Positions 15,012 through 22,943 of a DNA stretch of 22,943 nucleotides are shown here, one piece after another (position 1 is the first letter of the stretch; every line of letters starts with the position of its first letter). Below the pieces are notes generated by a model that ran no database searches, had not been told where the DNA came from, and saw nothing but the letters and a program-made list of their open reading frames with translations. A program made the translations under genes and the position numbers. The stretch comes from Azoarcus sp. Lineage in GTDB: Bacteria; Pseudomonadota; Gammaproteobacteria; Burkholderiales; Rhodocyclaceae. The stretch is taken from contig JALNWS010000045.1 of assembly GCA_023230755.1 (NCBI GenBank), forward strand, positions 1 to 22,943. Direction: 5' to 3'.

Positions 15012-18000
15012 CTAGCGTAACCTGAATCGGAGATCCAGGGCATCGGCCAGTTCGTCGAGTACGGGCAAGGCGCCTTCAAAGTCGAACGCCCGAACGCACT
15101 CATCCAGTCTCGCCAGGGGCTCGACGTCAGATCCAAGCCGCGCCTGCAACGCATCCAGTTCTTCGACCGCGTCGGTATTGCTGGTCGCCAGCAGCTCACG
15201 CAGCCGGACAAGATGCACCTGCAGCGCGTCCCCGTCGAACGGCTCTGCGGGGGGGGCATCCGCTGCGCGCACAATCCGGTCCAGGCCATCGATGACTGTA
15301 GATAGCGAGCGCTCGACCGCGCCAACGCAGCGCTCGATGAGATCCCGTTGGGCCGCACGCCTGCAGGCCAACTCGAGCGCCGTCGCATCTGCCGCGAGCA
15401 CGGTCGCACCGATTGAGGCCGAGACACTCTTCAAGGTATGAGCCAGGCGCGTCGCCGTCGCCTGGTCTTCGTCAGCGAGCGCGGCGCGGAATTGCGCAGC
15501 GAAATCCTTCTGCCCCCGCAGGAAGAGACGCAACAGTTTTCGATAGGTACGCTCGTCGCCATTCGACACGGCCAGTCCCGCCGCCGTATCGATGCCCGGC
15601 AATGTCACCGGAAAGGCTTCGCGTTCCTCGCCGCATGGCCTGACATCCACCGTCGCGCCAGCGCGAACCTGCGGATGAATCCACCGGGCCATCGTCATGA
15701 ACATCTTGGCCACATCGAGCGGCTTGTCGATCTGGTCGTTCATCCCCACGTCAATCGCCTTTTCGCGATCACCCGCCATGACATCCGCAGTCATCGCAAT
15801 CACGGGCAAGTCCTTCCATCGCGGATCAGCGCGAATGGCCCGGGTCGCTTCGAAACCGTCCATCACTGGCATCTGCAGATCCATCAGCACGCCATCGAAG
15901 GCTTCACGTGCCAGCCAGTCGAGCGCTTCACGCCCATCGTTGGCGATGCGGGTGGAAATCCGCGCGTTGGACAAGAGATCGATTGCAAGCTCCTGGTTGA
16001 GCTCGTTGTCTTCCACCACCAGCACATGCGCGCCCCGCAGACGTTCGATCACCTCCCTGTTTTCGGCGTCGCGCATTGCCCGGTGGGCTCGTATCGGCGC
16101 CTTGTATCCATGAACCCGCTGAATGGCATCGAGCAGGGACGACGGCGTCACCGGCTTTGCGATCACCTCGTCCACTGCGCTGCCCGCCGGCACCTCGCCA
16201 GGATCGCGCGCGGTGACCATGATCACCTTTGGCTGCTGCTCATGCGGCCATTCGGCACGGATACGGCGCGTACATTCCACCCCATCCATGCCAGGCATCA
16301 CCCAGTCCATGAGCACCAGACCATAGGGCACTCCGTCCCGGCATGCGGTGTCGATCTCCGCAAGGGCCTGTTCGCCGCTTGCCGCGGTGCAAACCCGGAA
16401 GTTCAGGAGCAAAAGCATGGAACTCAGAATGTCGCGCGCGCTGCTGTTGTCATCGACAATCAGCACCCTCATGCCCTTGAGGTCGTCGTCGGACTGCAAG
16501 CCCTCATCCACGGCATCGCTTCGGACAGGCAACGAAATGGTGAAGTGGAACTCACTCCCCTGCCCTTCCACACTGTGCACACCAATATGGCCCCCCATCA
16601 TTTCGACCAGGTTCTTCGAGATCGCCAGGCCCAGCCCGGTTCCACCGAATCGGCGTGTTGTGGAACTGTCAGCCTGCGTAAAGTGCTTGAACAACAGGGC
16701 CTGCTGCTCCGGGGCGATGCCTATTCCCGTATCGCGGACGGAAAACCTGAAAGTCGAACGTTGCGCTTGTGGTGCTGTTCCAGTCTCGCCGATTTCTGAC
16801 TGCTCGGGCTCACGCTCAAGCACCTCAACCTTGAGCACCACCTCGCCACGCTCGGTGAACTTCACCGCGTTGTAGCCCAGATTGGTGAGCACCTGACCAA
16901 TACGCAGCGGATCGCCTGCAAGCTGCAACGGTACGTCGGGTCGAACGTCCAGCAACAGCTCCAGGCCCTTCTGCTCGGCCTTCAGGCCGACCACGCTGGC
17001 AAAGTCTGCAAGCACGTCCTGCAGACTGAACGGCACTTCCTCGAGCACAAGTCTGCGTGCCTCGATCTTGGAAAAATCGAGAATGTCGTTGATCAGGCCC
17101 AGCAGCGATCCTGCAGAACGCTGCACCTTGGTCAGATAATTGCGCTGACGCGGTGAGAGCTCGGATTCGAGCACCAGATGCACCATGCCGGTGACGACAT
17201 TCAGCGGAGTCCGGATCTCATGACTCATATTGGCCAGAAAATCGGACTTGGCCGCATTCGCCGCATCCGCCGCCTGCCGGGCCTTCTCGAGCTCGATTTC
17301 ACCCTGCTTGCGATCCGTGATGTCGAGCATCGCACCCAGCATGCGAACGGGCCTGCCTGCATCGTCGGGCACGACCTGTACGATCTGTTCTACATACCGG
17401 CGCGCCCCTGTCCCCGCCTGCGCGATGCGGTGCTCGAACTGCAACCGTCGTGACGAGTCATGCCACGCGTTCTCGAGCGCTGAACGGACCCTCTCCCTGT
17501 CGTCCGGATCCACCGCATCCAGAAAGTGTGCCCAGGTCGACGCGACTGCATCCTGTTCAAAGCCGAAAAGACGAAACAACTCTTCCGACCACTGCTGACG
17601 ATCATCCTTGCGCGTCCACACCCAGCTTCCCAGATGCGTCATCTCCTGCGCGCGCTCCAGGATGGTCCTGCTCTCGACAAGTGCTTCGGTGGTAGCCGAC
17701 AGTTCTGCCGTGCGCTGAACCACTCTGGTCTCGAGTTCGCCCTGTATCTTGCTCAACTCGGCAGTGCGCTCAGCAAATCCGCGCGCGAGCACCTCAAGCT
17801 CGTCACCGGTGCCCAGCGGGGCCCCAAGCGCCTCAGCCGGCTGGTTTGAGGTCACGCGCCGGTAGAGTTCAAGAATAGGACGCGCGATAGAGTTTCCTAT
17901 CCACGCCGAGACAAAGACCGCGATCAGGGTCAGCACGCCTCCCAGCAACAACAGGCGCTGCGTTACGGCCCAGACCGCGGTGTTGCGGACGGATTCGGGC

Positions 18001-18740
18001 ACCCCGATCTCGACCTCCAGTCCCAGGTCGAGAAGCAGCGGAGTACGCGCGTCCGGACGGAAGCGCTGACTGATGTAAGGCAGGCTTTCGACATGATTGA
18101 ATGCAATCAACTCACGCTCGCCATCGATCAGACGAAAATACGCCTGAGGAAAATCAACCTGATTGCGCCGGCCGATTGCGCCAAGATCGAACTCAACGAC
18201 GACAGCGCCCTGCACGGTTTTGTAGAAGTAGATGGGTACCGCCACCACCAGACGGTCTGATTCCGGCCGTATGAACAAGGCCCGGCTTCCGAGCGCCAGC
18301 GCGCTGCGCAATTCGCGCGAGGTGTTGTAATCGACGACGCCGCTATCGGTCTGGAACACCGGCCGGCCGTCGAAATCGACCAGCGAGAACGCCGCGACAT
18401 CGCGCCCTTCGGCAAAGTTTTCCGTCAGCTTCGGCAGGTAGGTGCTGCGCCCCTGCGCATCGACGAGGCCGTTGACGACGAGCTGGTTGTCGGCAAGGCG
18501 CTCGGTGTTCTCGACCAGATACGCAATCCGCTGCTCCAGCAGTGCCTGCGTCGACCTTCCCGCGCCCTGAAGCGTTTGCTGCATCTGATGTTCGATGTTG
18601 CCGTCGAGCAGCACCGCGACGAGCGCGGTCGCCAGAATCATGGTCGCGGCCACGAAGCCGGCAACCTGGAGCACCAGCCGGCGCTTGAGACTGCGCCCGT
18701 GGTGCGTGCCGGAAGACGAAGCGGATCGTTCAGTATCCAT
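15012..18740 (-). CDS. Hybrid sensor histidine kinase with two receivers and an Hpt domain
   Basis: The 1242-residue kinase has membrane helix 1 (about 24-45), a periplasmic Cache-like sensor (about 46-260), helix 2 (about 262-283), a HAMP-like region and coiled coil to about 360, a PAS domain (about 362-475, GSWVWTRKDDRQQWSEELF), and HisKA with phosphorylated His507 in MSHEIRTP. The HATPase domain carries N-box YNAVKFT, DTGIGIA and GGTGLGLAIS. Receiver 1 has Asp812 in LMDWVMPGMDG, receiver 2 has Asp954 in LMDLQMPVMDG, and the Hpt domain has His1101 in AHTLKS. This is a BarA/TorS-like phosphorelay layout with an extra receiver; all phosphorylation residues are intact. It begins 17 bp after the dual solute-binding protein gene and is followed by the HD-GYP regulator, so the three probably form one signalling pathway. 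Confidence 0.94.
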   Translation of the reverse strand: MDTERSASSSGTHHGRSLKRRLVLQVAGFVAATMILATALVAVLLDGNIEHQMQQTLQGAGRSTQALLEQRIAYLVENTERLADNQLVVNGLVDAQGRSTYLPKLTENFAEGRDVAAFSLVDFDGRPVFQTDSGVVDYNTSRELRSALALGSRALFIRPESDRLVVAVPIYFYKTVQGAVVVEFDLGAIGRRNQVDFPQAYFRLIDGERELIAFNHVESLPYISQRFRPDARTPLLLDLGLEVEIGVPESVRNTAVWAVTQRLLLLGGVLTLIAVFVSAWIGNSIARPILELYRRVTSNQPAEALGAPLGTGDELEVLARGFAERTAELSKIQGELETRVVQRTAELSATTEALVESRTILERAQEMTHLGSWVWTRKDDRQQWSEELFRLFGFEQDAVASTWAHFLDAVDPDDRERVRSALENAWHDSSRRLQFEHRIAQAGTGARRYVEQIVQVVPDDAGRPVRMLGAMLDITDRKQGEIELEKARQAADAANAAKSDFLANMSHEIRTPLNVVTGMVHLVLESELSPRQRNYLTKVQRSAGSLLGLINDILDFSKIEARRLVLEEVPFSLQDVLADFASVVGLKAEQKGLELLLDVRPDVPLQLAGDPLRIGQVLTNLGYNAVKFTERGEVVLKVEVLEREPEQSEIGETGTAPQAQRSTFRFSVRDTGIGIAPEQQALLFKHFTQADSSTTRRFGGTGLGLAISKNLVEMMGGHIGVHSVEGQGSEFHFTISLPVRSDAVDEGLQSDDDLKGMRVLIVDDNSSARDILSSMLLLLNFRVCTAASGEQALAEIDTACRDGVPYGLVLMDWVMPGMDGVECTRRIRAEWPHEQQPKVIMVTARDPGEVPAGSAVDEVIAKPVTPSSLLDAIQRVHGYKAPIRAHRAMRDAENREVIERLRGAHVLVVEDNELNQELAIDLLSNARISTRIANDGREALDWLAREAFDGVLMDLQMPVMDGFEATRAIRADPRWKDLPVIAMTADVMAGDREKAIDVGMNDQIDKPLDVAKMFMTMARWIHPQVRAGATVDVRPCGEEREAFPVTLPGIDTAAGLAVSNGDERTYRKLLRLFLRGQKDFAAQFRAALADEDQATATRLAHTLKSVSASIGATVLAADATALELACRRAAQRDLIERCVGAVERSLSTVIDGLDRIVRAADAPPAEPFDGDALQVHLVRLRELLATSNTDAVEELDALQARLGSDVEPLARLDECVRAFDFEGALPVLDELADALDLRFRLR

Positions 18741-18757
18741 CGCGGCGTGTGTCCGGA

Positions 18758-20902
18758 TCAGTGGTCGGCACGCACGATTGCACCATTCGTCGCGTAGCGG
18801 GCCATATGAAAGTTCTCAACCCCCATTGCGTCGTGGCGCCGTGGAGAGAAGGCCGGCGCATAACGGCGCACTGCGCCCTCGAAGGGCGGCAGGGATTCGA
18901 GCGCGCGTTGCACCGCGCCATGCTCGGTCGTCCCTGCCTGCTGAACTGCCAGCGCCAGAAGATGCACGCTGTCATACGCCTGCGCAACGGCCTGCGGCAC
19001 CGGAACATCCTGGTTTGCGTCCAGCGCGTAACGGACACGGTAGCGCTGCTCCAGCGCCCGGCTCGCCGCTCGGCTGTTGCCGACAAAGGTGAAGGTCTGG
19101 AAGAAACTGAGATCCACCTTCGCCAACGCCTCGCTGTTGTCGCCCCAGAAATCACCACAGCTGATGCCCCAGTGCGATACGACGCGCTTCAGCACGCCAC
19201 GCTCGCCCAGGCGCTTCACGATCCGCCCACCTTCTTCGGGCGCAGCGATCATCATCAGGACATCGGCGCTGCCTTGCTCCACCCGGGACACCAGCAGCTC
19301 GAAATTGGTCTCACCCCGGTTGAAGCTCTCTGCCACCACGAAATCGAGTCCCCGTTCCTTGAGCTGCGTGCGCATCAACTCAAGATTGCCGCGTCCCCAC
19401 AACGAGTTTTCGAAAAGAATGGCCGGCCGCCGGCCATCGCGAAGTACATGCTCAATCACGAAAGGCGCTACCAGCGTATCGGAAGCCGACACGCGAAATA
19501 CCGGATCGGCCGTGCGATCCGGAGCAATCACCTCCGAGGCAGCCGCCCAGGCAACAATGAAAGGCAGGCCGGTCCGGCGCACGGCATCGCCCTGTGCCAC
19601 CACGACGCTGGACTGTACCCCTCCAACTACACCGACCACATCCGGACGGGCGGCGAAATATTCCATGTCGCTCACGCCCAGACTTGGCAAGCCCTTGTGA
19701 TCGCGTGCAATCAGTTTCAGCTTCCTGCCCAGCACGCCGCCGGAAGCGTTGATCTCGGCGATGGCCAATGCCGCACCGCGCCTGAAGCCCAAACCGGCGC
19801 TGCGACACTCCTGCGAGAGATCGGCATCCAGTCCAACGACGATTGCATCACCATGACCATACTTGCGATCGAGCAACTCCTCGGACAGGGACAGCACATC
19901 GGCGCCGATCACCTCCTCGAAAATGCCTGCAATGTGCTCGGTCGCAGCCGCGAACTGCGCCCGCTCCTGAGCGGTCAATTGATGGATTGAGACGCCCGAC
20001 TGCCGGATGGTCTCAAACAGCGCCTCCTCGCGCCGACCGGTTTCGGCGCGCTCCCACGGCGTGAGCTCGCGCGCAGTGTCGATCAACAACTTCTGGTCGT
20101 TCGCGGACAGGCGGTCGAACACCTGCGCACTGATCATGAAGATGTAGCCCAGATATCCGTGGCTGCTCAATGTAAGGTGCGACTGCACCTCGTGCAGTCC
20201 CATGCTGACGATCGCCACCAGGGGATTCTCCTGCCCATCCACAGCCTGATCGGCCAGGGCCTGGCGGGTTGCATGAAAATCGATCGGAATCGTATGCGCC
20301 CCAAAGGCATGAAACTGCTCCATCAGCAGGCGGCTTTTCATGATGCGGATATTCATGCCCGCAAAATCCGCAGGGCTGAGCAGCGGCCTGTTTGCAGTGA
20401 AGTGCTTGAATCCGTTTTCCCAGAAGGTGACGCCAACCAGATCGATCTCGCGCAACTTCCCGAGCAGAATCCGACCGGGCTCGCCGTCGAGCATGTCGTA
20501 CAGGTCTTCGCGCGCGGGGAAATAGAACGGCAGGTCTGCGTACTGCATGGCCGGCACCGACACGCTCACCTTGGCTGTCGGAATCAGCAGGATGTCGAGT
20601 TCGCCACGGCGCGCCATCTCCAGCATCTGATCGTCGGTACCGAGCTGCTGGGCCGGAAAAACCTCCACCCGCAGTCGTCCGCCGCTACGCTCGGCAACAA
20701 GCGCTGCAAAGCGCGCGGCAGCCTGATGCAAGGCGCTGTCTTCGGGAATATTGTGTCCGAAGCGCAGCACAGTGCTTGCGGCAGGCACCACTTCATTGCT
20801 CACGACGGATTCCGCCCCGCCGCGATACACCAGCGACGTGGCCAGGAGCAACGCGATCAACAGGATCAATCCGATGACGGCTGCAACAGGATTCTTGAAC
20901 AT
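18758..20902 (-). CDS. Membrane-anchored fusion of a TRAP DctP-type and a Leu/Ile/Val-type solute-binding protein
   Basis: The 714-residue protein starts with a hydrophobic segment (about 6-25) acting as a signal anchor or signal peptide. Residues about 43-335 are a TRAP DctP-family binding domain, with FGHN near its start, AGMNIRIMKS holding the carboxylate-binding Arg186, GAHTIPIDF, and VDGQENP at 221-227. Residues about 354-710 are a Peripla_BP_6 domain (IVVGLDADLSQ, GAALAIAEINASGGVLGRKLKLIARD, VVGVVGGVQSSVV). Neither DctQ/DctM nor LivHMGF genes are nearby, so uptake is unlikely. With the kinase gene 17 bp downstream, ligand presentation to the kinase is inferred, as for LuxP/LuxQ or TorT/TorS. 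I chose the ATG at 20902, which has GGAG seven bases upstream, over an in-frame GTG at 20935. The ligands cannot be named; organic acids and amino acids or aromatic acids are possibilities from the families. Confidence 0.9.
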   Translation of the reverse strand: MFKNPVAAVIGLILLIALLLATSLVYRGGAESVVSNEVVPAASTVLRFGHNIPEDSALHQAAARFAALVAERSGGRLRVEVFPAQQLGTDDQMLEMARRGELDILLIPTAKVSVSVPAMQYADLPFYFPAREDLYDMLDGEPGRILLGKLREIDLVGVTFWENGFKHFTANRPLLSPADFAGMNIRIMKSRLLMEQFHAFGAHTIPIDFHATRQALADQAVDGQENPLVAIVSMGLHEVQSHLTLSSHGYLGYIFMISAQVFDRLSANDQKLLIDTARELTPWERAETGRREEALFETIRQSGVSIHQLTAQERAQFAAATEHIAGIFEEVIGADVLSLSEELLDRKYGHGDAIVVGLDADLSQECRSAGLGFRRGAALAIAEINASGGVLGRKLKLIARDHKGLPSLGVSDMEYFAARPDVVGVVGGVQSSVVVAQGDAVRRTGLPFIVAWAAASEVIAPDRTADPVFRVSASDTLVAPFVIEHVLRDGRRPAILFENSLWGRGNLELMRTQLKERGLDFVVAESFNRGETNFELLVSRVEQGSADVLMMIAAPEEGGRIVKRLGERGVLKRVVSHWGISCGDFWGDNSEALAKVDLSFFQTFTFVGNSRAASRALEQRYRVRYALDANQDVPVPQAVAQAYDSVHLLALAVQQAGTTEHGAVQRALESLPPFEGAVRRYAPAFSPRRHDAMGVENFHMARYATNGAIVRADH

Positions 20903-21027
20903 GCCACCACTCCGGCCGGGACAACGCACGCACACCGCGCCTGGCCCGACAAAATCCTCAGCGGCGTCAAGATTATCACTTTCTGTATAGCGGTCACGGG
21001 AACATTCTCACACAATGCAATCAATCA
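20903..21027 (-). promoter_or_regulatory. Leader region of the binding protein-kinase-regulator operon
   Basis: This 125-bp gap between the permease stop and the binding-protein start probably carries the operon promoter. A GATAAT (extended as GTGATAAT, minus strand) and a TATACA are visible, but no matching -35 at 16-18 bp was found, and the TTGACG further down lacks a -10. No terminator hairpin for the upstream permease gene was seen, so read-through from that gene cannot be excluded. Confidence 0.3.
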
Positions 21028-21975
21028 TCATGAGCATTGCGGGCGCACCCGAACCGCCCTCACCACGCCGACGATCAGCAAGGCAACACCTGTCAGCGTC
21101 AGCGGCGCTGGCCACGCGCCACGCAGGATGAATGCGTAGCTCAGCGCAGCGAGCGACTCGAACACGATCAACTGACCCACCATCGCCGTAGGCAGGCGCT
21201 GGCTGGCCTGATTCCAGCACAGCGTGCCGAGCCATGACGCAAACAGGCCAATGGCAAGCATCAAGCCGAGAAAGAAGGCCGGACGCGGTCCGAGCGGCAT
21301 TGGAAAGCCGCTGCCGGACATCTCCATTCCGCCCCACAGCAACACGTAACCGGCCAAGGCCAGCGGCAGCGTGGCCACACCCTGGGCCGTCGCCCACACC
21401 CGGGGGCTGCGACCCGGGTGCGCACGCAGCCAGTCGGCATTGCGGATCGGATACCAGGTCCAGCACACCACCGCCCCCAGACCCAGCAGCCCGCCCAATG
21501 TGTAGCGACCAAGATCGGCATTGGGATCGGCGCGCAACGCAAGCAGTTCGACCTGGTTGACGCAGACGATACCCGCCGCAATCACCAGCAGCGGAGGTGC
21601 CAGCCGCAACCATGGCAGCTGTCCGTCACGATTTCCGGCTCGCAGGTTCGAGACAATGGCAATCACCACCGGCAACGTCGCGATCATCATCGTCGGCAAG
21701 GGACCGCCTGCGCGCTGGATGGCGCTGGCCAGGAAGAAGTAATAGAGCAGGTTGCCGATCGCAGCCAGCTTGAGCGCTTCCTTCCAGTCATCCCGGGTAA
21801 GCCGCGCCAGTCCCCGGCGATCCATCCACGCCAACGGCAGTGCAATCAGACCGAACGCGAGGTAGCGCCCGACGACCTGCAATGCGGCCGGATACTCCGG
21901 CAGCAATAGCGGCCCGACAAACACCAGCCCCCACATCAAACCTGCGCCAAGGGCGTACAGGACTCCAAGCCACAT
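21028..21975 (-). CDS. EamA/DMT-superfamily permease
   Basis: The 315-residue protein has about ten hydrophobic helices in two repeated halves, the EamA (DMT superfamily) layout. The first half opens LGVLYALGAGLMWGLVFVGP and the second contains GLLGLGAVVCWTWYP and FESLAALSYAFILRGAWP, the latter typical of the final EamA helices. Members export amino acids and other metabolites or are uncharacterised; the substrate is unknown here. I prefer the ATG at 21975, just before the first helix; a GTG at 22020 would add 15 mostly polar residues and neither start has a strong ribosome binding site. The gene follows the Lrp-type regulator by 63 bp on the same strand, suggesting local control and amino-acid-related export. 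Confidence 0.85.
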   Translation of the reverse strand: MWLGVLYALGAGLMWGLVFVGPLLLPEYPAALQVVGRYLAFGLIALPLAWMDRRGLARLTRDDWKEALKLAAIGNLLYYFFLASAIQRAGGPLPTMMIATLPVVIAIVSNLRAGNRDGQLPWLRLAPPLLVIAAGIVCVNQVELLALRADPNADLGRYTLGGLLGLGAVVCWTWYPIRNADWLRAHPGRSPRVWATAQGVATLPLALAGYVLLWGGMEMSGSGFPMPLGPRPAFFLGLMLAIGLFASWLGTLCWNQASQRLPTAMVGQLIVFESLAALSYAFILRGAWPAPLTLTGVALLIVGVVRAVRVRPQCS

Positions 21976-22038
21976 GATCAGCCATCCACTCGAGTCGCCC
22001 CGGGGCGGGGACGATAGCACGCCGCCGGTGGATGCGGC

Positions 22039-22515
22039 TCAGACTGTGCCCGGCCCCAACGGCAGCGCACTCTTGTCAATCACCCGGCGCAGCACGAAAC
22101 TCGAGTGCACGCCGGTGACCCCGGCGATGCGGGTCAGGCGGTTGAGCAGAAGCTCCTGATACGCATCCATGTCGGCCACCACCACCTTGAGCTGGTAGTC
22201 GGCATCCTGCCCGGTAATCAGCAGACACTCGAGCACTTCGGGGATGGCGGCGACCTGTGACTCGAAATTGACGAAGCGCTCCGGCGTATGGCGATCCATC
22301 GAGATGTGGACCAGCGCCATCAGTGACAGGCCGAGCTTGCGCGCATCGAGCATGGCGCGGTAACCGGTGACCAGGCCGGACTCCTCCAGCGTACGCACCC
22401 GGCGCAGACAGGACGAAGGCGACAGGCTGATGCGGTCGGCGAGGTCCTGATTGCTGATGCGGCCCTCGACCTGAAGCACCTCGAGGATCTGGCGGTCGTA
22501 GCGGTCGAGTTGCAT
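22039..22515 (-). CDS. Lrp/AsnC-family transcriptional regulator
   Basis: The 158-residue protein has the usual length and layout of Lrp/AsnC regulators: an N-terminal helix-turn-helix (about 4-63, LDRYDRQILEVLQVEGRISNQ... with LADRISLSPSSCLRRVRTLEESGLV) and a C-terminal RAM ligand-binding domain (about 65-145) including the TGQDADYQLKVVV segment that lines the effector site. These proteins form octamers and respond to amino acids. The ATG at 22515 follows GGAG by seven bases; longer readings extend into unconserved sequence. As the gene just upstream of an EamA permease, it probably controls that permease and itself. Confidence 0.94.
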   Translation of the reverse strand: MQLDRYDRQILEVLQVEGRISNQDLADRISLSPSSCLRRVRTLEESGLVTGYRAMLDARKLGLSLMALVHISMDRHTPERFVNFESQVAAIPEVLECLLITGQDADYQLKVVVADMDAYQELLLNRLTRIAGVTGVHSSFVLRRVIDKSALPLGPGTV

Positions 22516-22793
22516 GCAGTTTCTCCGATCACGTTTCAATCGGCAGATTCTTGCACCAAACCCGAGCTCAATGCACTGGATGAAGCAAAGATCACGGACC
22601 GCGTCGGGTACGACGCAGATCCGGTCGCACCCTTGCCGCACCCTCCGTGCGCCGACAATGCCAATGGCGCAAGGGCTGAAAGTGGCCGACGCACGATCAA
22701 TGCAGCGCTGCGACGGTGTGTTCACGCGGATGGCCCGCGTGTGAAGGGCGACGTCGTTGAGCGCCGGATGGCACTGACCGGCGTCGAACGACC
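22516..22793. other. Intergenic region upstream of the Lrp-type regulator
   Basis: No gene is supported here. Open frames on both strands are short or are N-terminal extensions of the regulator without family similarity. It should contain the regulator's promoter, but no clear -35/-10 pair was found. Confidence 0.45.
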
Positions 22794-22826
22794 GGAGCGG
22801 CGGCATGCAATCGCCGCCACCGCTCC
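22794..22826 (-). terminator. Hairpin downstream of the right-edge gene
   Basis: On the minus strand GGAGCGG, a TGG bulge, CGGC, an 8-base loop, GCCG and CCGCTCC form a two-part stem of 7 and 4 bp, 15 bp after the stop of the truncated gene. The position suits a terminator, but there is no T tract. Confidence 0.45.
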
Positions 22827-22841
22827 GTGCTCACCAGCGGG

Positions 22842-22943
22842 TCAGTATGTTTTGTACGGCAGGAACTTGCCGGACATGGTGATGTTGACGCGATCGCCTG
22901 CGGGGTTGGGCTCGCGCTGCAGATCCATCTTGAAATCGATCGC
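22842..22943 (-). CDS. C-terminal end of an unidentified protein (runs off the right edge)
   Basis: Only the last 33 residues are visible, ending in VNITMSGKFLPYKTY. The reading frame is open to the window edge and is followed by a hairpin, which supports a real gene end. The fragment is polar with a beta-strand-like stretch and I do not recognise the family. It is on the same strand as the Lrp-type gene but separated from it by more than 300 bp and a likely terminator, so it is probably an independent unit. Confidence 0.6.
   Translation of the reverse strand, partial: AIDFKMDLQREPNPAGDRVNITMSGKFLPYKTY

Noticed and set aside
2429..15910. CACGTG cores at 2429, 6049, 11369 and 15905 examined as parS candidates
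   Set aside because: All are within coding sequence and the flanking arms do not match TGTTTCACGTGAAACA.
15438..16799. 453-codon plus-strand open frame antisense to the hybrid kinase
   Set aside because: Histidine-rich low-information translation typical of antisense to kinase and receiver sequence; the minus-strand gene is certain.

Overview
The window is GC-rich DNA from a betaproteobacterium. The ATP synthase, Par, MnmG and RsmG proteins, and the order mnmG-rsmG-parA-parB followed by atpI-B-E-F-H-A-G, suggest Rhodocyclales (Azoarcus/Thauera/Aromatoleum-like). That placement is inferred from recognised protein families and synteny, not from a search. The mnmG/rsmG/parAB/atp set is typically close to the chromosome origin, but I saw no oriC, DnaA-box cluster or full parS site here.

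Left part (1-4350, minus strand): the F1Fo ATP synthase operon, read right to left as atpI, atpB, atpE, atpF, atpH, atpA and the first 50 codons of atpG. A good sigma70-type promoter (TTGACT, 17 bp, TAGTAT) lies just upstream of atpI. An intrinsic-terminator-shaped hairpin with a T7 tract sits inside the 5' part of atpI and may act as an attenuator.

Middle (4669-9334, plus strand): a two-gene unit facing away from atp. It encodes an LplT-like MFS permease fused to a PlsC-type acyltransferase, then a very large DUF2339 polytopic membrane protein. These two genes separate parB from atpI, which are often neighbours in related bacteria. They converge on parB across a GC-rich hairpin.

9380-13729 (minus strand): mnmG, rsmG, parA and parB. 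mnmG and rsmG overlap by ATGA. A perfect 19-bp dyad lies between rsmG and parA.

13877-20902 (minus strand): a three-gene signalling operon and the most interesting part of the window. The first gene encodes a membrane-anchored protein that joins two unrelated solute-binding folds, a TRAP DctP-type domain and a Leu/Ile/Val-type (Peripla_BP_6) domain. The second encodes a 1242-residue hybrid histidine kinase (periplasmic sensor, HAMP-like region, PAS, HisKA, HATPase, REC, REC, Hpt). The third encodes a REC-HD-GYP response regulator with an intact cyclic-di-GMP phosphodiesterase site. No transporter membrane subunits are present, so I infer that the dual binding protein presents ligands to the kinase, and that the relay ends in c-di-GMP breakdown.

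Right end (21028-22943, minus strand): an EamA/DMT-type permease preceded by an Lrp/AsnC regulator, then the last 33 codons of an unidentified gene that runs off the edge. No tRNA, rRNA, insertion sequence, CRISPR or long repeat was seen.
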